A DNA stretch of 64,000 bases from assembly GCA_032358255.1 (NCBI GenBank), contig JAULBX010027163.1:1-64000 (forward strand). Direction: 5' to 3'. Shown one piece after another: positions 35,434 through 47,400 of this stretch. The notes beneath the pieces were generated by a model. The model was not told the origin of the DNA. It did no database searches and saw nothing but the letters and a program-made list of their open reading frames with translations. The stretch is from Heterotrichella gracilis. Its lineage: Eukaryota; Sar; Xanthophyceae; Tribonematales; Xanthonemataceae. Numbering within the stretch: position 1 is the stretch's first letter; each line of letters begins with the position of its first letter. Position numbers and translations under genes: made by a program.

Positions 35434-36700
35434 GGTTGCTAGGTGTGGGTGGTGGGGGGCAACAGGAGGTTTTGCGAGACAAAAGTGGGAGGAATGGAGT
35501 TGTGGTGTTGGGTTTGGGAATAAGTACGAGTGCCGCTGAAGTGCCGTTTGAGGTTTGTGGGTTTGGGCTTTGTACGTGTGAGGCTGTGGCTGTGAACAGC
35601 GGGGGGGGGTGGGGGCGGTGATACGTAACGCTTTTTGCACCAATGGAAGCTGGGGCTGTCCTTGCAAGTAGAAAAGGTGCATCAAAAGGTGGAAGCTGCA
35701 AAGTTGGAACAGCGATTGTTACGTCATATGTTTGCTTGGGATTCAATCTGGGGTTGAGGTGGATCCGAGATATCTCCCGGGACGCTGGTGGGCCACACAA
35801 GTATTTGCAAGACAGATGTGGCAGCGCGAGGGGTCAGAGCCTCTCACGCCCACACGTTGCTGACATCAGGGTTTTGGCCCGCCCCTGGTGACAGTGCGGA
35901 GGGTGCACTAGGCCCTGCCCTGGAATGGTCTGGACTCAACTAGCACAGTCAACCGAGACTGCTCCTGACAGCTCCAGTAAAAAGCAAGTAACATGGGCTG
36001 CAAGATTCTTGATGCCTGTAAGGTGAAGGGCTCCAGTAACTAGTGGACGCACATGCGCCTGGCATCAAACCATGGCAAATGATGCTGTGAAACTCTTGTT
36101 TGGACACCTGCACTCAACATACTATCAAGACCGTACTCGTGGCTGGGGCCATATTATAGAGCGTAATGCCAACCCGTATAATCTTCCTCTGTGGTGGACT
36201 TGTGTCACACTAATCCCATCCTTGCCAGTCAGGATGGTTGCAAAAAAATCAGCAGGCCAAACCCCTTGCAAAAATCGTTGTAAGTTATGAGTCTGCCATC
36301 CACTTTAAACCCGGTGCCGCTGACCTAACCCAAATTAGAAAATGAGATGCCCGTCACAAGCCCATCACATCCTGCAATGCTAGCTAAAAAACGAAGCGCA
36401 ATGCAATCTGCTGAACAAAATGTATGAAGTGTGCCCTATTGCTCCATCGTGCATCTGGCAGCCTGTGCACCTGCAGGTCACGCGATCATCGATGCCCTCC
36501 AACCACACAAGTGCACGTTGTGCAACTGACCAACTGAACTGGAGCACCCTGACGAAGAGAGTGCCAGGCATGCTGAACTCAGCTCGCAAAAAATATTCCT
36601 TAGCATCTGCCAGCATTACTGTTGCAACCACGCGAGCACATTTTTTACCACCCATGCCCCATATGCTGCCGCGATGCGCACTGTTGGGGTGGCAAACCCA
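35434..36700. other. PsbS upstream region and DUF1664 3' flank; no gene seen
   Basis: The PsbS promoter should lie in the first few hundred bases after 35433. That stretch has a G-run (35601-35615) but no TATA box I would assert. No exon or RNA gene is seen in the rest. Confidence 0.5.
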
Positions 36701-38679
36701 TCACACCGCCCCCGTGAGCAGGATACCCCCATTTGCCATGCTGCTAGCCCTGCGCATTTGCGCAGCCATGCCTGAGCTGCTGGCACGACTGGGTGGCGGC
36801 AGGCCTGCGCCACGGTCCGATGACAGGTCAGTGCCGCTGATCATGCGCAGTGCCGACGAGTCTGATTGGGTGCGCTGGCGCAACCCTGCCACAGGGTCGG
36901 CCTCCTCGCCTCCCAGTAGCCCCTCCAGCCCTTGCACGCCCTGCAGCAGCAGGTGCCAGTAGGGTAAATAATCAATTATTTTAAATAATTGAATAATTCA
37001 AGTAATTATTTTGTGTGGACAAGATTATGAGACGCGGAGGTCGGCTGTGCCTACCGCACATAAAATGCGGAGAGTAGCAAAACCAGCATGCACATGCAAA
37101 TGGCCATTAATTGGCCATTCAAAGATAACACACGGGGGCTGAAATCGCACTGCTGTGCATGAACGCTTCTCGCACACTGGAGGGGCATGCAGTGCCTCAC
37201 CTGAAGGCGGCTAGCAGGCGGGCTTTGCTTGACATACTGCTGCAGCTGGCGCATGGAGCCCAGCCGCTGGCCTGAGGTCTGCACGATCTCACCGATCACG
37301 CTGCAGAGGAGGAAGATGCCCTGGTTGGTGTACGCTGTCTGCTGGGCAATGTCATCCAAGTTGACCTGAATCTCGTCCACAGTCTCCCGCACCTACACAG
37401 ATGGCAAGGCTGTCAACGAGGTTATCAGAAGTAAATGATTAACACGGCAGGAGAGCGAGGCTGTTGATGCATTTAACACTATCCTTGCAGGATGCTCCAG
37501 CGTTGCAGGCGATGGTGCAGCAGCATGGTGGCAGAGCGCGCTGCAGGAGCCATGCAATCTACTGGGATGATAGCGTTGAAGGTGCAGCATGCACGATCCC
37601 TGACCTGCAAATACATGCGTGCCCAATGCGGGATGACATCATCCAACAATTACCACATGCACTTGTGTATTCACAATCCGTTGCCAACTGCCCGAACTGC
37701 AACCCTCTGTCAGCAAGGTCCCCCTTAATGTATGTATCCGTTCCGCCCCTGGGTTCCCCATGATATCTCCCCCACCCCACCGCCCCCCTTGATTCATGGA
37801 GCGCACCCTGCCAACTTCGTCCCGGGTGTCCTCCACGTCCCTGCCAACATCAGACATCTGGCCCATCAGCTCCTCCTGCTTTGCCATTGCCTCGTCCTGC
37901 TTCGCACTTAAGTTGCGTATTTGCTGCTGCAAGATTGCTTTGATACTCGCTAGTCGCGTGGACAGCCCGTCAAGCCCTGCCAGTGCCAAGGTCGTTCAGT
38001 GTCCTGTTGTCTCAACAACAGGTGCAACAGCAAACCCAGTGGGTCAAAAGAGTTTGTAAGGCCCACCTGTGGTCACTTGGTTGATGCTGCTTTTCAGAGA
38101 GGCCCTTGTGACGTACATCATGTCTTGCAGTGTCCACCCCTTGACAAACCTCAGATACAAGATGCCTGCCCCGGCTGCAGCAGAGGTGTACATCAGAAGG
38201 CTGTACCCCCTGCGGTGACAGGTTTGTAGGTCAGTTGTATCCAATTTTTCCGCGAAGGGCACCACACAGTGAGGCAGTTGCACTGGTAACACAGGGTATG
38301 AAGCAGGGCTCGTTGGACCTTACCCGCTGCTGCCTTGCACAACAGTGACGTTAGATGGCCTCTTGTTCACGTCCTTTGACAATTGCTCGACCTACAAGGG
38401 CAAGGTGGTGAGCTGGGGTCACACTGAAGCAGCCAGAAGCACCAAGGCAGCTGCCCCTACCATCTTGTATAAGGAGTCGAGATCCCCATCCCTGACCGCT
38501 GTAGAGCTCTGGCTGACAACACGGCTTATGGTACGGTGCACATACTCCGGGGTTTGCGAGTAGATTCCAGCTCCAGTCAGCCCCGCTGCAGGCAAGGATA
38601 GTGTTAACACTGGAAGCCACAACCACATGGCTGCAACGTCACCACCTGTGCACGTACCTAAAGCGTATTTGCCCGCCAT
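36701..38679 (-). CDS. DUF1664 family membrane-anchored coiled-coil protein
   Basis: Six exons join in phase: 38679-38658, 38585-38423, 38209-38067, 37976-37807, 37392-37201 and 36940-36701, giving 309 aa. The order matches the plant DUF1664 family. There is a short N-terminus, then hydrophobic segments (MVGAAALVLLAASV; MYTSAAAGAGILYL), then the family hallmark GWTLQDMMYVTRASLKSSIN (plants: GLSFSDLMYVTKRSM). A long coiled coil follows (AKQDEAMAKQEELMGQMSDV; VRETVDEIQVNLDDI), then NQGIFLLCSVIGEIVQ. The tail (from about residue 231) is Ser/Arg/Gly-rich and looks disordered. The family has no established biochemical role; some plant members are predicted to be organellar. The first exon is only 22 nt, but phase and splice sites agree. 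Confidence 0.85.
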
Positions 38680-39531
38680 ATCGCTGCAGCTAGTGCCAAG
38701 AAACACTGACCAAGCTGTCGTTTTCGCCTCGGTTTTCCTGTCTGTACTCCCTTGCGCCTACCACCCTATGGTGTATGGCTCACACCATCCCAGGAATATG
38801 CATGCATACAAAAAACCCCGGAACGAGTGTTTTGACAGGCTACAGACAGTGTAGCGTTCGTTGAAATTGTCTGCTCAACACGAGCTCAAGGCTTTGTCCG
38901 ACTGAAAGACCTCTCGCCACGTTGACGAGTTTTTTGCGAAGTTGTTTCCGCTGCCGGAAGGCTGCACTTGTTTATCGCTGAACAGCGTGGAAAGGGAAGA
39001 TGCCGTCACTACAAGGTGATCGATAACCGTAGCACTGCTGTTAAGTAAGCTGTTTTCAAAACAGTTTTGTATTCAGAACTGACTTTTTATCTACGACACC
39101 CTGCAGTCAACCCCCTATTCAGACCCCCCTGTAATACACACCAGCTGTGTTGCAGTTCCCAAACGCAGCAAAGGGAAACAACTTTGTCATTTATTGGGCA
39201 TAAGCATGCACAAGCCTTTGTTCGCCAAAGTGTTCATACGAGTAGGACGGTCTGACCTGCATGCCCTGAAAGCGGAATATTTTGACATGCATGCATGCAT
39301 CACATTAGGACTACGATCTTGTTCAATTCTTGTCTTTGTTGTCACCTTCTAGCAGTTTACATAGCTACGCGGTGTCATTGTGGTGGCTCAGCCTGCTGAG
39401 TTCCCCACATCAAGTTGGCATGGCACAATGGCAATGGCAGTCTTGACTTGATGCTCAGGGGTTGTTCGTGACAGCTGACTGACCTTGACACGGCAGAAGC
39501 ATGGGATTGTTAGTAGTGAGTGTCTGAAGGG
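38680..39531. other. Divergent intergenic region; no gene seen
   Basis: This should hold promoters of the DUF1664 gene (to the left) and the small coiled-coil gene (to the right). A (CATG)n run is at about 39287-39300. Confidence 0.5.
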
Positions 39532-40180
39532 ATGTCGTCCTGTGGTGTCCAGCCTGAAAGTACTGTTGCGGAGCTTCATGATGGGTGGCTACGTTGTGTA
39601 GAAGCCTGCGCCAGCTTGAGCAAGTGCGTTCAAGGTAAGTCCCTGGAGTTGCTTTCACGCAGTACAATATAGTCCCACCCGAGTACAAGACGTGTCTGGA
39701 AGACACTCGTTGAATACTGGCTTGCATTCCTTCTTGACTGGCTGAATAATCGCCACTGCCCAGGCTCCTCAGCATCCACCCTGAGCGAAACAGGAGTTGC
39801 TTCCATAGTGTGCACCATAGAGCACCTCCTCAGAGCAGCTGACAACCATAAGCTCCAGGCAGCTCAGCAGCTTGCAAGCATACAAGACCAGCTCCAAAGC
39901 AACCAGCGGCGCGCCCAGCTACTGTTTGAAGCTGCTCTGGTGGAGCCACTGGCAGGTGTGTGCCACAAGTGTCCTTCTGTTTGTTGCTGTGTCGAGCAAG
40001 CGCTTTTGGTCCAGATAATGCATGTCAAGTCCATGTCCCAAGCTGCCAGTGGCAATGACGACTGTGTTGATTTGCCCAGAAATAAGGCAGGCGTTGCAGA
40101 GACGCTTTGAGGAGTCAACGGTGTTGGTTGCTGAGCTCCATGGGCAGCTCAACTTGCTGCAGATACTTCAGACCTGCTAA
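39532..40180 (+). CDS. Small coiled-coil protein of unknown function
   Basis: Three exons (39532-39634, 39764-39955, 40080-40180) join with matching phase 1 at both introns and give 131 aa from MSSCGVQPESTVAELHDGW to NLLQILQTC. The middle and last exons are strongly helical and rich in Gln, Leu and charged residues (LQAAQQLASIQDQLQSNQRR; IRQALQRRFEESTVLVAELH), so a coiled coil is likely. I do not recognise the family. Size and composition would suit a subunit of a coiled-coil complex (for example kinetochore, augmin or BLOC types), but there is no diagnostic motif. A TGTAA sequence lies 89 nt after the stop. Confidence 0.6.
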
Positions 40181-40268
40181 CCTGCAAGCAGGGGTACATA
40201 AATTGTCTTTTCCTTGCTTTTGCAACCATTTCTTGTTTTAGAAAGTTTTGAATATAATATTTAAAAGT

Positions 40269-40273
40269 TGTAA
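40269..40273 (+). promoter_or_regulatory. Putative TGTAA polyadenylation signal
   Basis: TGTAA is the common green-algal poly(A) signal; this one is 89 nt past the stop of the 131-aa protein gene. Confidence 0.35.
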
Positions 40274-41494
40274 TGTGCTTCCCACGTTTACTCCATTCGG
40301 ATCGTGCACCATCTTGACAGTCGCAAGTGCCTTGAGTGAATAAGCCCATCGGATGGACAACAATACTCTAGAGCGTCACTGGATAAATATTTCGATGTGC
40401 AATGGGAGAATCCAAACTGCTGTGCACAGCCTGAACAGTCTGTGTATACAAGTTGCTTGGCATCTAGGGCATGCAGCCGCTGTGGCACAAGTTTTACACC
40501 TCGTGGCCAGGATCACTCTATACATCATGATGTTCTCCTGTCTACCGTGTATTTATAATACCATGATGGCTCCATTTTTGCTTCTGAAAGTATGCAGCCT
40601 TACGAGAACAGGGGGGGGAATACAACAACATAATGAGTGTAAGCAACACATTGGCAATCTATCGATGCGGTCAAGCTTTGCCATTCTTCTGTAGACAGCA
40701 CTGTACAAAAGTGGATTTCCCTCATTGTAAATTACAGTTCATAGCAATGGGAACAGATCTGATCTGATTCAGGCACAACAGGCCACTGGCATGATCCTGT
40801 CGCCAATGTGTTGCTGCTGCAGACTGAGAACCAAGTACATTTTATAATATCGTGTTGCACAAAATTTGCCTTATTAGATTAGATTAAGTGCGGAATAATT
40901 TATTGTCTCTGGGTAAATTGTGAGCCTAATGGCCTGTGACCCCGGAGCTCACGGAAGCAATGTTGATGAAGCAGAGATGGAAATCAATCTTTGGTTATCA
41001 AAGGGACACCACCGGGTCCAGCCTGGCACGCTCCCCATACTAGGGCGTTGCCTACTAGGGCATGTCCCAGCCCGAGCTGCTGCACCTCAAAAGTATTATG
41101 TACACCCTGCTCCGACACAGGCAAAGTTTCTGAGCCTGCACCAGTCGACCCACCATCATGATAAGATGTGAATGGTGATTGCCGTACCCATTGCTGACTA
41201 CAAATACAATGGGACCAAAAGAGATATCAGCTTGGCGAAAAGTTGGAAGCATTGAACCAGAAGAGAAAATTTGTGCAAAATTCAAAGCGCACGTGAAACC
41301 TTCCCATCCAGTGCAAAATTAATTGGTCGTAATGTAATGCGTACAGCCTCAGAGTCTGTCGATGACCAATCATCATCACCAATGGTTTGCACCCTGGCAG
41401 GGCCACAAACCAAGACAAGGCTCCAGGGGCTGGTTGTCTCGGTCAACCCACTGCCCCCGCGCCAGTGGCAGAGTTCGAAGGCTATTGCTGTCAA
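40274..41494. other. Intergenic between converging genes; no gene seen
   Basis: AT-rich, with no convincing exon, RNA gene or repeat. Confidence 0.5.
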
Positions 41495-44400
41495 TCACAG
41501 CACGCGCTCCAACTGCTTCCTGGGCGCGCTTCCCCCATTGTAATCAGTATCCATAGGATCGTTGTCCACATCTGCAGCGTCAAGATCGCCCAGCTGCACA
41601 AGCAAGCCAAAGGAGTCAGTGGGTTAAGCAGCTATGCCATAAAATATCCTGCATTGCACTGAGCCATTGGCAATATGTATGGACCAGACGCAGGCCTGCA
41701 ACAGGTTCAGCAACTGGAAATGGTACCTTTGAACGCTTGCGGCTGCGTGGCGCAGTCTTTGCTGTCTTCCCCTTGCTGCCCTTGGTACCCTTGCCGCCAC
41801 TCGCGTTCACCAGCAAACCTGTGCAGCGTTATACCAGACAGTGAGAATCTGGAATAAGGCTTACATGTGATTCACAGCAATTCCTTCAAGAACCTGACTC
41901 TATTATAAAATATTGTTACAGGGCTAAGAATTCACATTCATGGTCGATGATTTAGAGTTTGAATCAGTGTACCGTACAACCACGGACTCTAGCACAGTTA
42001 CCTGACCCAGGCGTTGAGCCATCTGCATCTGCGCCAAGCGCTGCAGCGCGGCCCCGCTTCTTAGGCACAGGCGCATCCTCCGCGTAGTCGGACGTGTCGT
42101 TCTTCATCAGCTCCTTGAACTCCTGCAAAACATCCCACCAGTCATTGGGTGACAATACAGCTCACCAGTCATGGATGATCACAACAGTTCACCGGTCATG
42201 CCTGATCACAACAGCTCATCTGGCACAGTTATCTTCAAGGGATCATGCACCAGCCAGCATGAACTGGTTGGCAGCAGGATTTCTTGTAGGCAAGCAGGTG
42301 GAGTTGGGTGTGCAAATCTATCGCAAACCCCATCATTCCCCCAAGGCACCACCATACCTCGTACTGTGACCGGTAGCGAGAGGGATCATCGGGTATGGTG
42401 ATGTCCAGCTTCTGCATTGGCAGGTTGATACCATTGTCGCGTGACACCACCAGGCGCTCCTCTGCTTTGCGCTTCTCCCCTGCAGGAACACCGCCGGTGG
42501 CTCAGCAGCTTGTGGGTACAGACCCACACACAGTCCAGGTGGTTTACATGCTTTCTTGTCCAATCAAGGTGCATGGCTGTAGTCATCATGGACATGGAGC
42601 GAAGATCTGCTCTGGATTACCATTGCATCTCAGCACTGGAGACCCCCAATTGGTTACATTTGACATGGTCCTTGTCCAGGGTTGAGGCATAGCAGTGCTA
42701 AATGCTAACAATAAACTCCTCAGCGTGATGCACACCATGCGCACACGATGGCAAGCCCACCTGTTGGCGCAAAGGCAGCTATTCGCTCCCCTGCCAACCC
42801 ATACGCCTGGATGAGGTAGCGCTTCACCACCAGCAGCATGGACAGTACCAGTGACGCTTTGCACTCTGTCTTCTGCTCCGCAGCCGTCTTGGGTCGCCGC
42901 GATGATGAGGCAGGTTGGTGGGTGGCCTCGCCATTTGCACCACTGGTGGACGCAGGCTGATGCGCTGTGTCACCTGTCGGTGGCCCAGAGGCCTCCTGCA
43001 AAACAATGTGTATTAGCATGTGTGGTGATCGTGTCGCTACTGGAAGCTGGTCAGATGGAAGCCCTGTATGCATGTTTGGTCACCGCATGTGATGCACCGA
43101 CAGTGTGCGCACGGGCAGAGGAGTAAATGCTGGATGACGCAGTAAAAGACGCCCACAATATATCTACCAGAACAAGCCTGATTCCTTCAGGGCGATGCAG
43201 CTTCAAAACCCTAAATGACTAACTAATGTTCAATGAAATTGGAGCGAGCTGAATGCGTTGGTGTAATGCGCAACCACAGCAACATGCAACCACCCGCAGG
43301 CGTTCCAAGAATTGCAGGGCGTTGCTGGCAAAAACAGCACACAACAATAAAATACCTGTGACTGCAGCGAGGATTTCATGGCATTCTGAACCAGATCTCC
43401 TCTGCGCGACACCAGTGTGTTGATGATGTGCAGCACTGCGAGAGGCTCATCCCCGCGCTTGTAAGGCAGCACCGCCAGCATGTGTGCGCAGAAGGCCAGC
43501 AGCCTGAACACAGCGTAGTTGGCAGTGGTGAAATGATTACGGGGTTCATGAGGATGGTTAGTGTTAGGATGAGCACTTCTCCTAGCGTCAGCACCACAGG
43601 GTCACAGTGCATTACCCTAGTCCCCACAGGGTTTAGCAGCCGAATTAACACCTGTACCTGGTCAACCTTTCAAATTGAACAAAATGCATTATCCAGCATC
43701 AATAATTGAGCTAACAATCATATTTGCAGCGCAACAGCTACTATGTTGCCCCACCCAAGGTCAGCAGTGGCCGCTTCACTGGTGTTCAGGCAGCTGGCCT
43801 TGTCAAAGCGGTGCACCAGGCTCTGCAGGAAGTCTATCTTGACGGTCCTGTTGGGCTGGATGATCGACGTGTACACGTCACTCAGGCCTCTGATGGTGGG
43901 CAGCGTCGCACCCATGCGCTGGTGGGTGTCGCCAGCCGCCACAGCAAGCTGCTGCTGGAACCTGTTTTCAGTCGGGAGAAAATATTATAGGTTACATGCA
44001 TTCTGGCAATTGCCGCCAGATTAGCCGTCAGCCTTGCGTTGCCTTACATGCCCTGCACCAGCAAATATTGTCCTGACACTGCTTACACCATCACTGTGCT
44101 GGCACTTCAAACGCAGCTGAACCGTGCCACACAAGGTCAGCCCATGCGGCCCTAGGCCTTCCTACCTGTACGCCTCATGCATGCCCTTGGAGAGCCCCTC
44201 CCCAAACTGGACCTGCACATTCTTCTCGATGTGCCCCTTGAGGAAGCGCAGTGCGCTCATGGCCATCTCTGGGGTGGGGTCGATGCACAGCGCCACCAGA
44301 GTGGGCACGCCTTCCCACGGCGCCACAATCCCATGCCTGCAATAATGATGAAAACGTGATAGATGCCTCATAGTTTGACCCAGAGCAGCTGCAATGCCAT

Positions 44401-47400
44401 TTATTGGTCATCGCATGTGCACGATGAGCGATGCAGCCAGCATACTGGCCATCTCACCATTCACTTCCCATGCAGCTATTGCAATGCAGCATTGCATGCT
44501 TTCTCATTAACAGCAAATGACGCATCCTGAGAGCCAAGGTGTTCATCAAACCGTGTTGTACAACCGCAAGCACCTCTGTGCTTGGATGATATGATGTGAC
44601 CTGAATGGACAATGGGTACACGTTTACTTACGAGAGCACTTGTTCCATCAAGTCCAAGACCCTCTTGCGTACTGCGGTGGCAGTGTTGCTCCCGGGGGAG
44701 CCTGCCAACTCACAGCCTGTGGTACTCAAAGCAAGGCCCAGAACATGCTTCCAGTTCTGCTGAATGACACCGCTGCTGAGGCTGAGGCTATCACCAGTGC
44801 CGTTCTCTGTAGGGATGACGGCAATGCTTGGCTTTTGCAGCTCTGCAGGCAGTACAATCTTGCCCTGTTTCTGCTCAAGCTCATCCTCCTTCTGCTTCCT
44901 CACAAGCTTGTCTTTCTCAGACTGCAAAAGCACCGCATTGGTCAGGTCAGGGCCACATTAGCTGGTGTGCCATCATTGCAGTAGCTTTCCCCCTCCTTCT
45001 CAAAACAAAATCTTTAACTTTGCAATTGCCACAATAGTTCAGAACGACTTCTGCATTCTACTGAATATCTCAGCTCTGGCTTTCACTCTCCTGATTATTA
45101 CAGCTCTGTCTTAGCAAAATATCTGTATATTAGCTTGTACTATCACTGTTGTATCTACCTTGAGGAGCTCCTGCATGTTGATCAGCGCTCTGGTTTTGAG
45201 GCACTCCGGTGCTTTCGGCTGCAGCACCCAGCTGATGACCTTGTTGGCGCGCTCCTCCAGCATCAGGAGCGGGGAGTTGATGAAGACAAGACCCATGGCA
45301 TGAAGGGATGATTCCTGTAGTTGGGTCCCACCTGCACAGCACCATGCAATGTCATGGTGCAGTCCCAATGCACACTGTATGGCAGATCAAGTAGGCCACT
45401 GTGTTTGCTTACAAATCCTAAAGGAGGTGCCAACCTCCTTCAACATGTGAGGTATAAATTTGCTATTAGTGGACCAGCTCGATCAATAATAATCTGTGTG
45501 CAGGAGAAGAAGTTTTCCTAACCAACTTGGCCCACCATGCCTAACATGCAAGAGCTGGGCGTACCGGAAGGCTGTGTGAAGAGCTTGATGCAGATGTCTA
45601 CCAAGCCCGCTGGAGTTGGTACGTCCTGTGACGCAGTAGCAGCAGCCACCAGCATCTCGCCACCATGTCTGCACAGGTGGCCAAGGATTATCTGGTACTT
45701 CAGTGCCTGTGATGGGTCCGCCTTCTTCTTCTCAGGGTGCTCAGCGGCAGTTGCCAGCTGCTGGTAGAAGTTCTTCAATTGTCTGAAGAAAACCGATGCC
45801 ACATGAGCAAGTTTTACTTGCACCTGCAACAGAGCACAAGGAGGCCCTCCTAGTTAATGCAGCTGGGCATGCAGGAATAGATTGCAGCACCAAGCAGCTT
45901 GCTGCACAAAGGTTTTTTGGGGTGGGAGTTACTTACATCCTGATCACCATCTGCCAGAGAGCATAAGCACTTGCAAGCTGCTGCCACCACATCGCGGTAC
46001 GGATGCTTGTGGATGAGCATCACCAGGTCTCTCTGCATCTCATCCACACTTGCCCTGTAACCAAAGTCAGGATCAGAGCTCCGCTCACACAACATCAGTT
46101 GCATGCCTGTGATGCAGCCTGCCTAGGATCAGAGCACGCTGTGCAAGTAGGAGATTGCAGTGGCTGACACAGCAAGGGGTGTGCCGCATGAACCTGACGG
46201 ATACAGGCAGTGTTGCTTACAGTTGAGTGGGTTTGACATGCTTCAGCAAGGCATCGATGGTGTACAGTGTGCACAGAATCTCCTCAGCGGCTCTCCGTTG
46301 CTTCTCTGGCGTGAAACCTTCCACAGCAGGTGCCTGCAAATTGAACAATGAACACCGATCATGGCTACTTCTGCTGGCTGCATCTGTGCTTCATTGCAGG
46401 CATTGTCCATTTAAAATGCTCCAAGTACGATGATGCTGTGCATGGTACAAGGCACGTCCAAGTACAATGAAGCAGAATGCACAGCTTACCTTCAAGTACG
46501 GGGCCAAGCAGCGCAAAAATTTCACAGGATCTTTGTCGGGGATACATAGCAGCGGATCTGCCAGGCAGAAGGCATGCAGAGCCTGCAAGATGCAAGGGCA
46601 CCATTAGAGAATTTGCCTTTCCTTACAGCACACCAAGACATTCCAAGAGTGTAAACTCGCGAAGATGGTGAGTTTGATCAAACAGAATTTGATCAAACAG
46701 AACCCTTACCAGCTGGCATGGAAGTGAGGATCCAGGCTCCATGTCCCGTTCATGAGCTTGCAGGATCTGCTCGAGCAACTCATCCGCCAGCTGGGCGCCC
46801 TTGGTGGCATCCTTGGTGTGCTGCAACACTTGCTGCAGCACAAGGATCAGAGGGCACTCTGCATCCAGCGGCAAGTGGATGCCCTGTCCACCAGCCTTGT
46901 ACACCTCAGCCGCAACCTCTGCCAGCTGTTGCGCGCAGTGGGCCACTGGGAATCCCCCACTGATGCTGAAGCCTGTAGACAGTTTAACAGCACAGTCAAC
47001 TCTTTATTTTATATCTACCAGCTGCAGGGTAGCCATGCACACTTTTGACTCTAGCACATATGTATCCCCTCACTCATGGCCAATGTGCGGGAAGAAACGC
47101 ACCTGCGTCGCTTGAATGATTGAACCACAGGCTGCTGAAGACCTTGGTGACCAACTCCTGCATCGACCCCTCAGAGTCTGATGCCCGCATCAGAACCCGC
47201 ACACATGCATCAATGGCACGAGGGAAGTCTGGCACCCTGCAATCGGTACAGTGTCTGTAATTGCAGGCCCCGCATTACAGCGCGCAAGTGCTTTTGCCCA
47301 CATTATCAGACGGTGAGCATAGCACAACCAGCGTGCCCATACCGTATGCATGACTCCCACAAAATCTTGATGGCCCTTTTCCGCACACTGACTCCTTGGT

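Noticed and set aside
36420-36962. + strand frame of 180 aa
   Set aside because: It overlaps the last exon of the DUF1664 gene in antisense and has no recognisable features.
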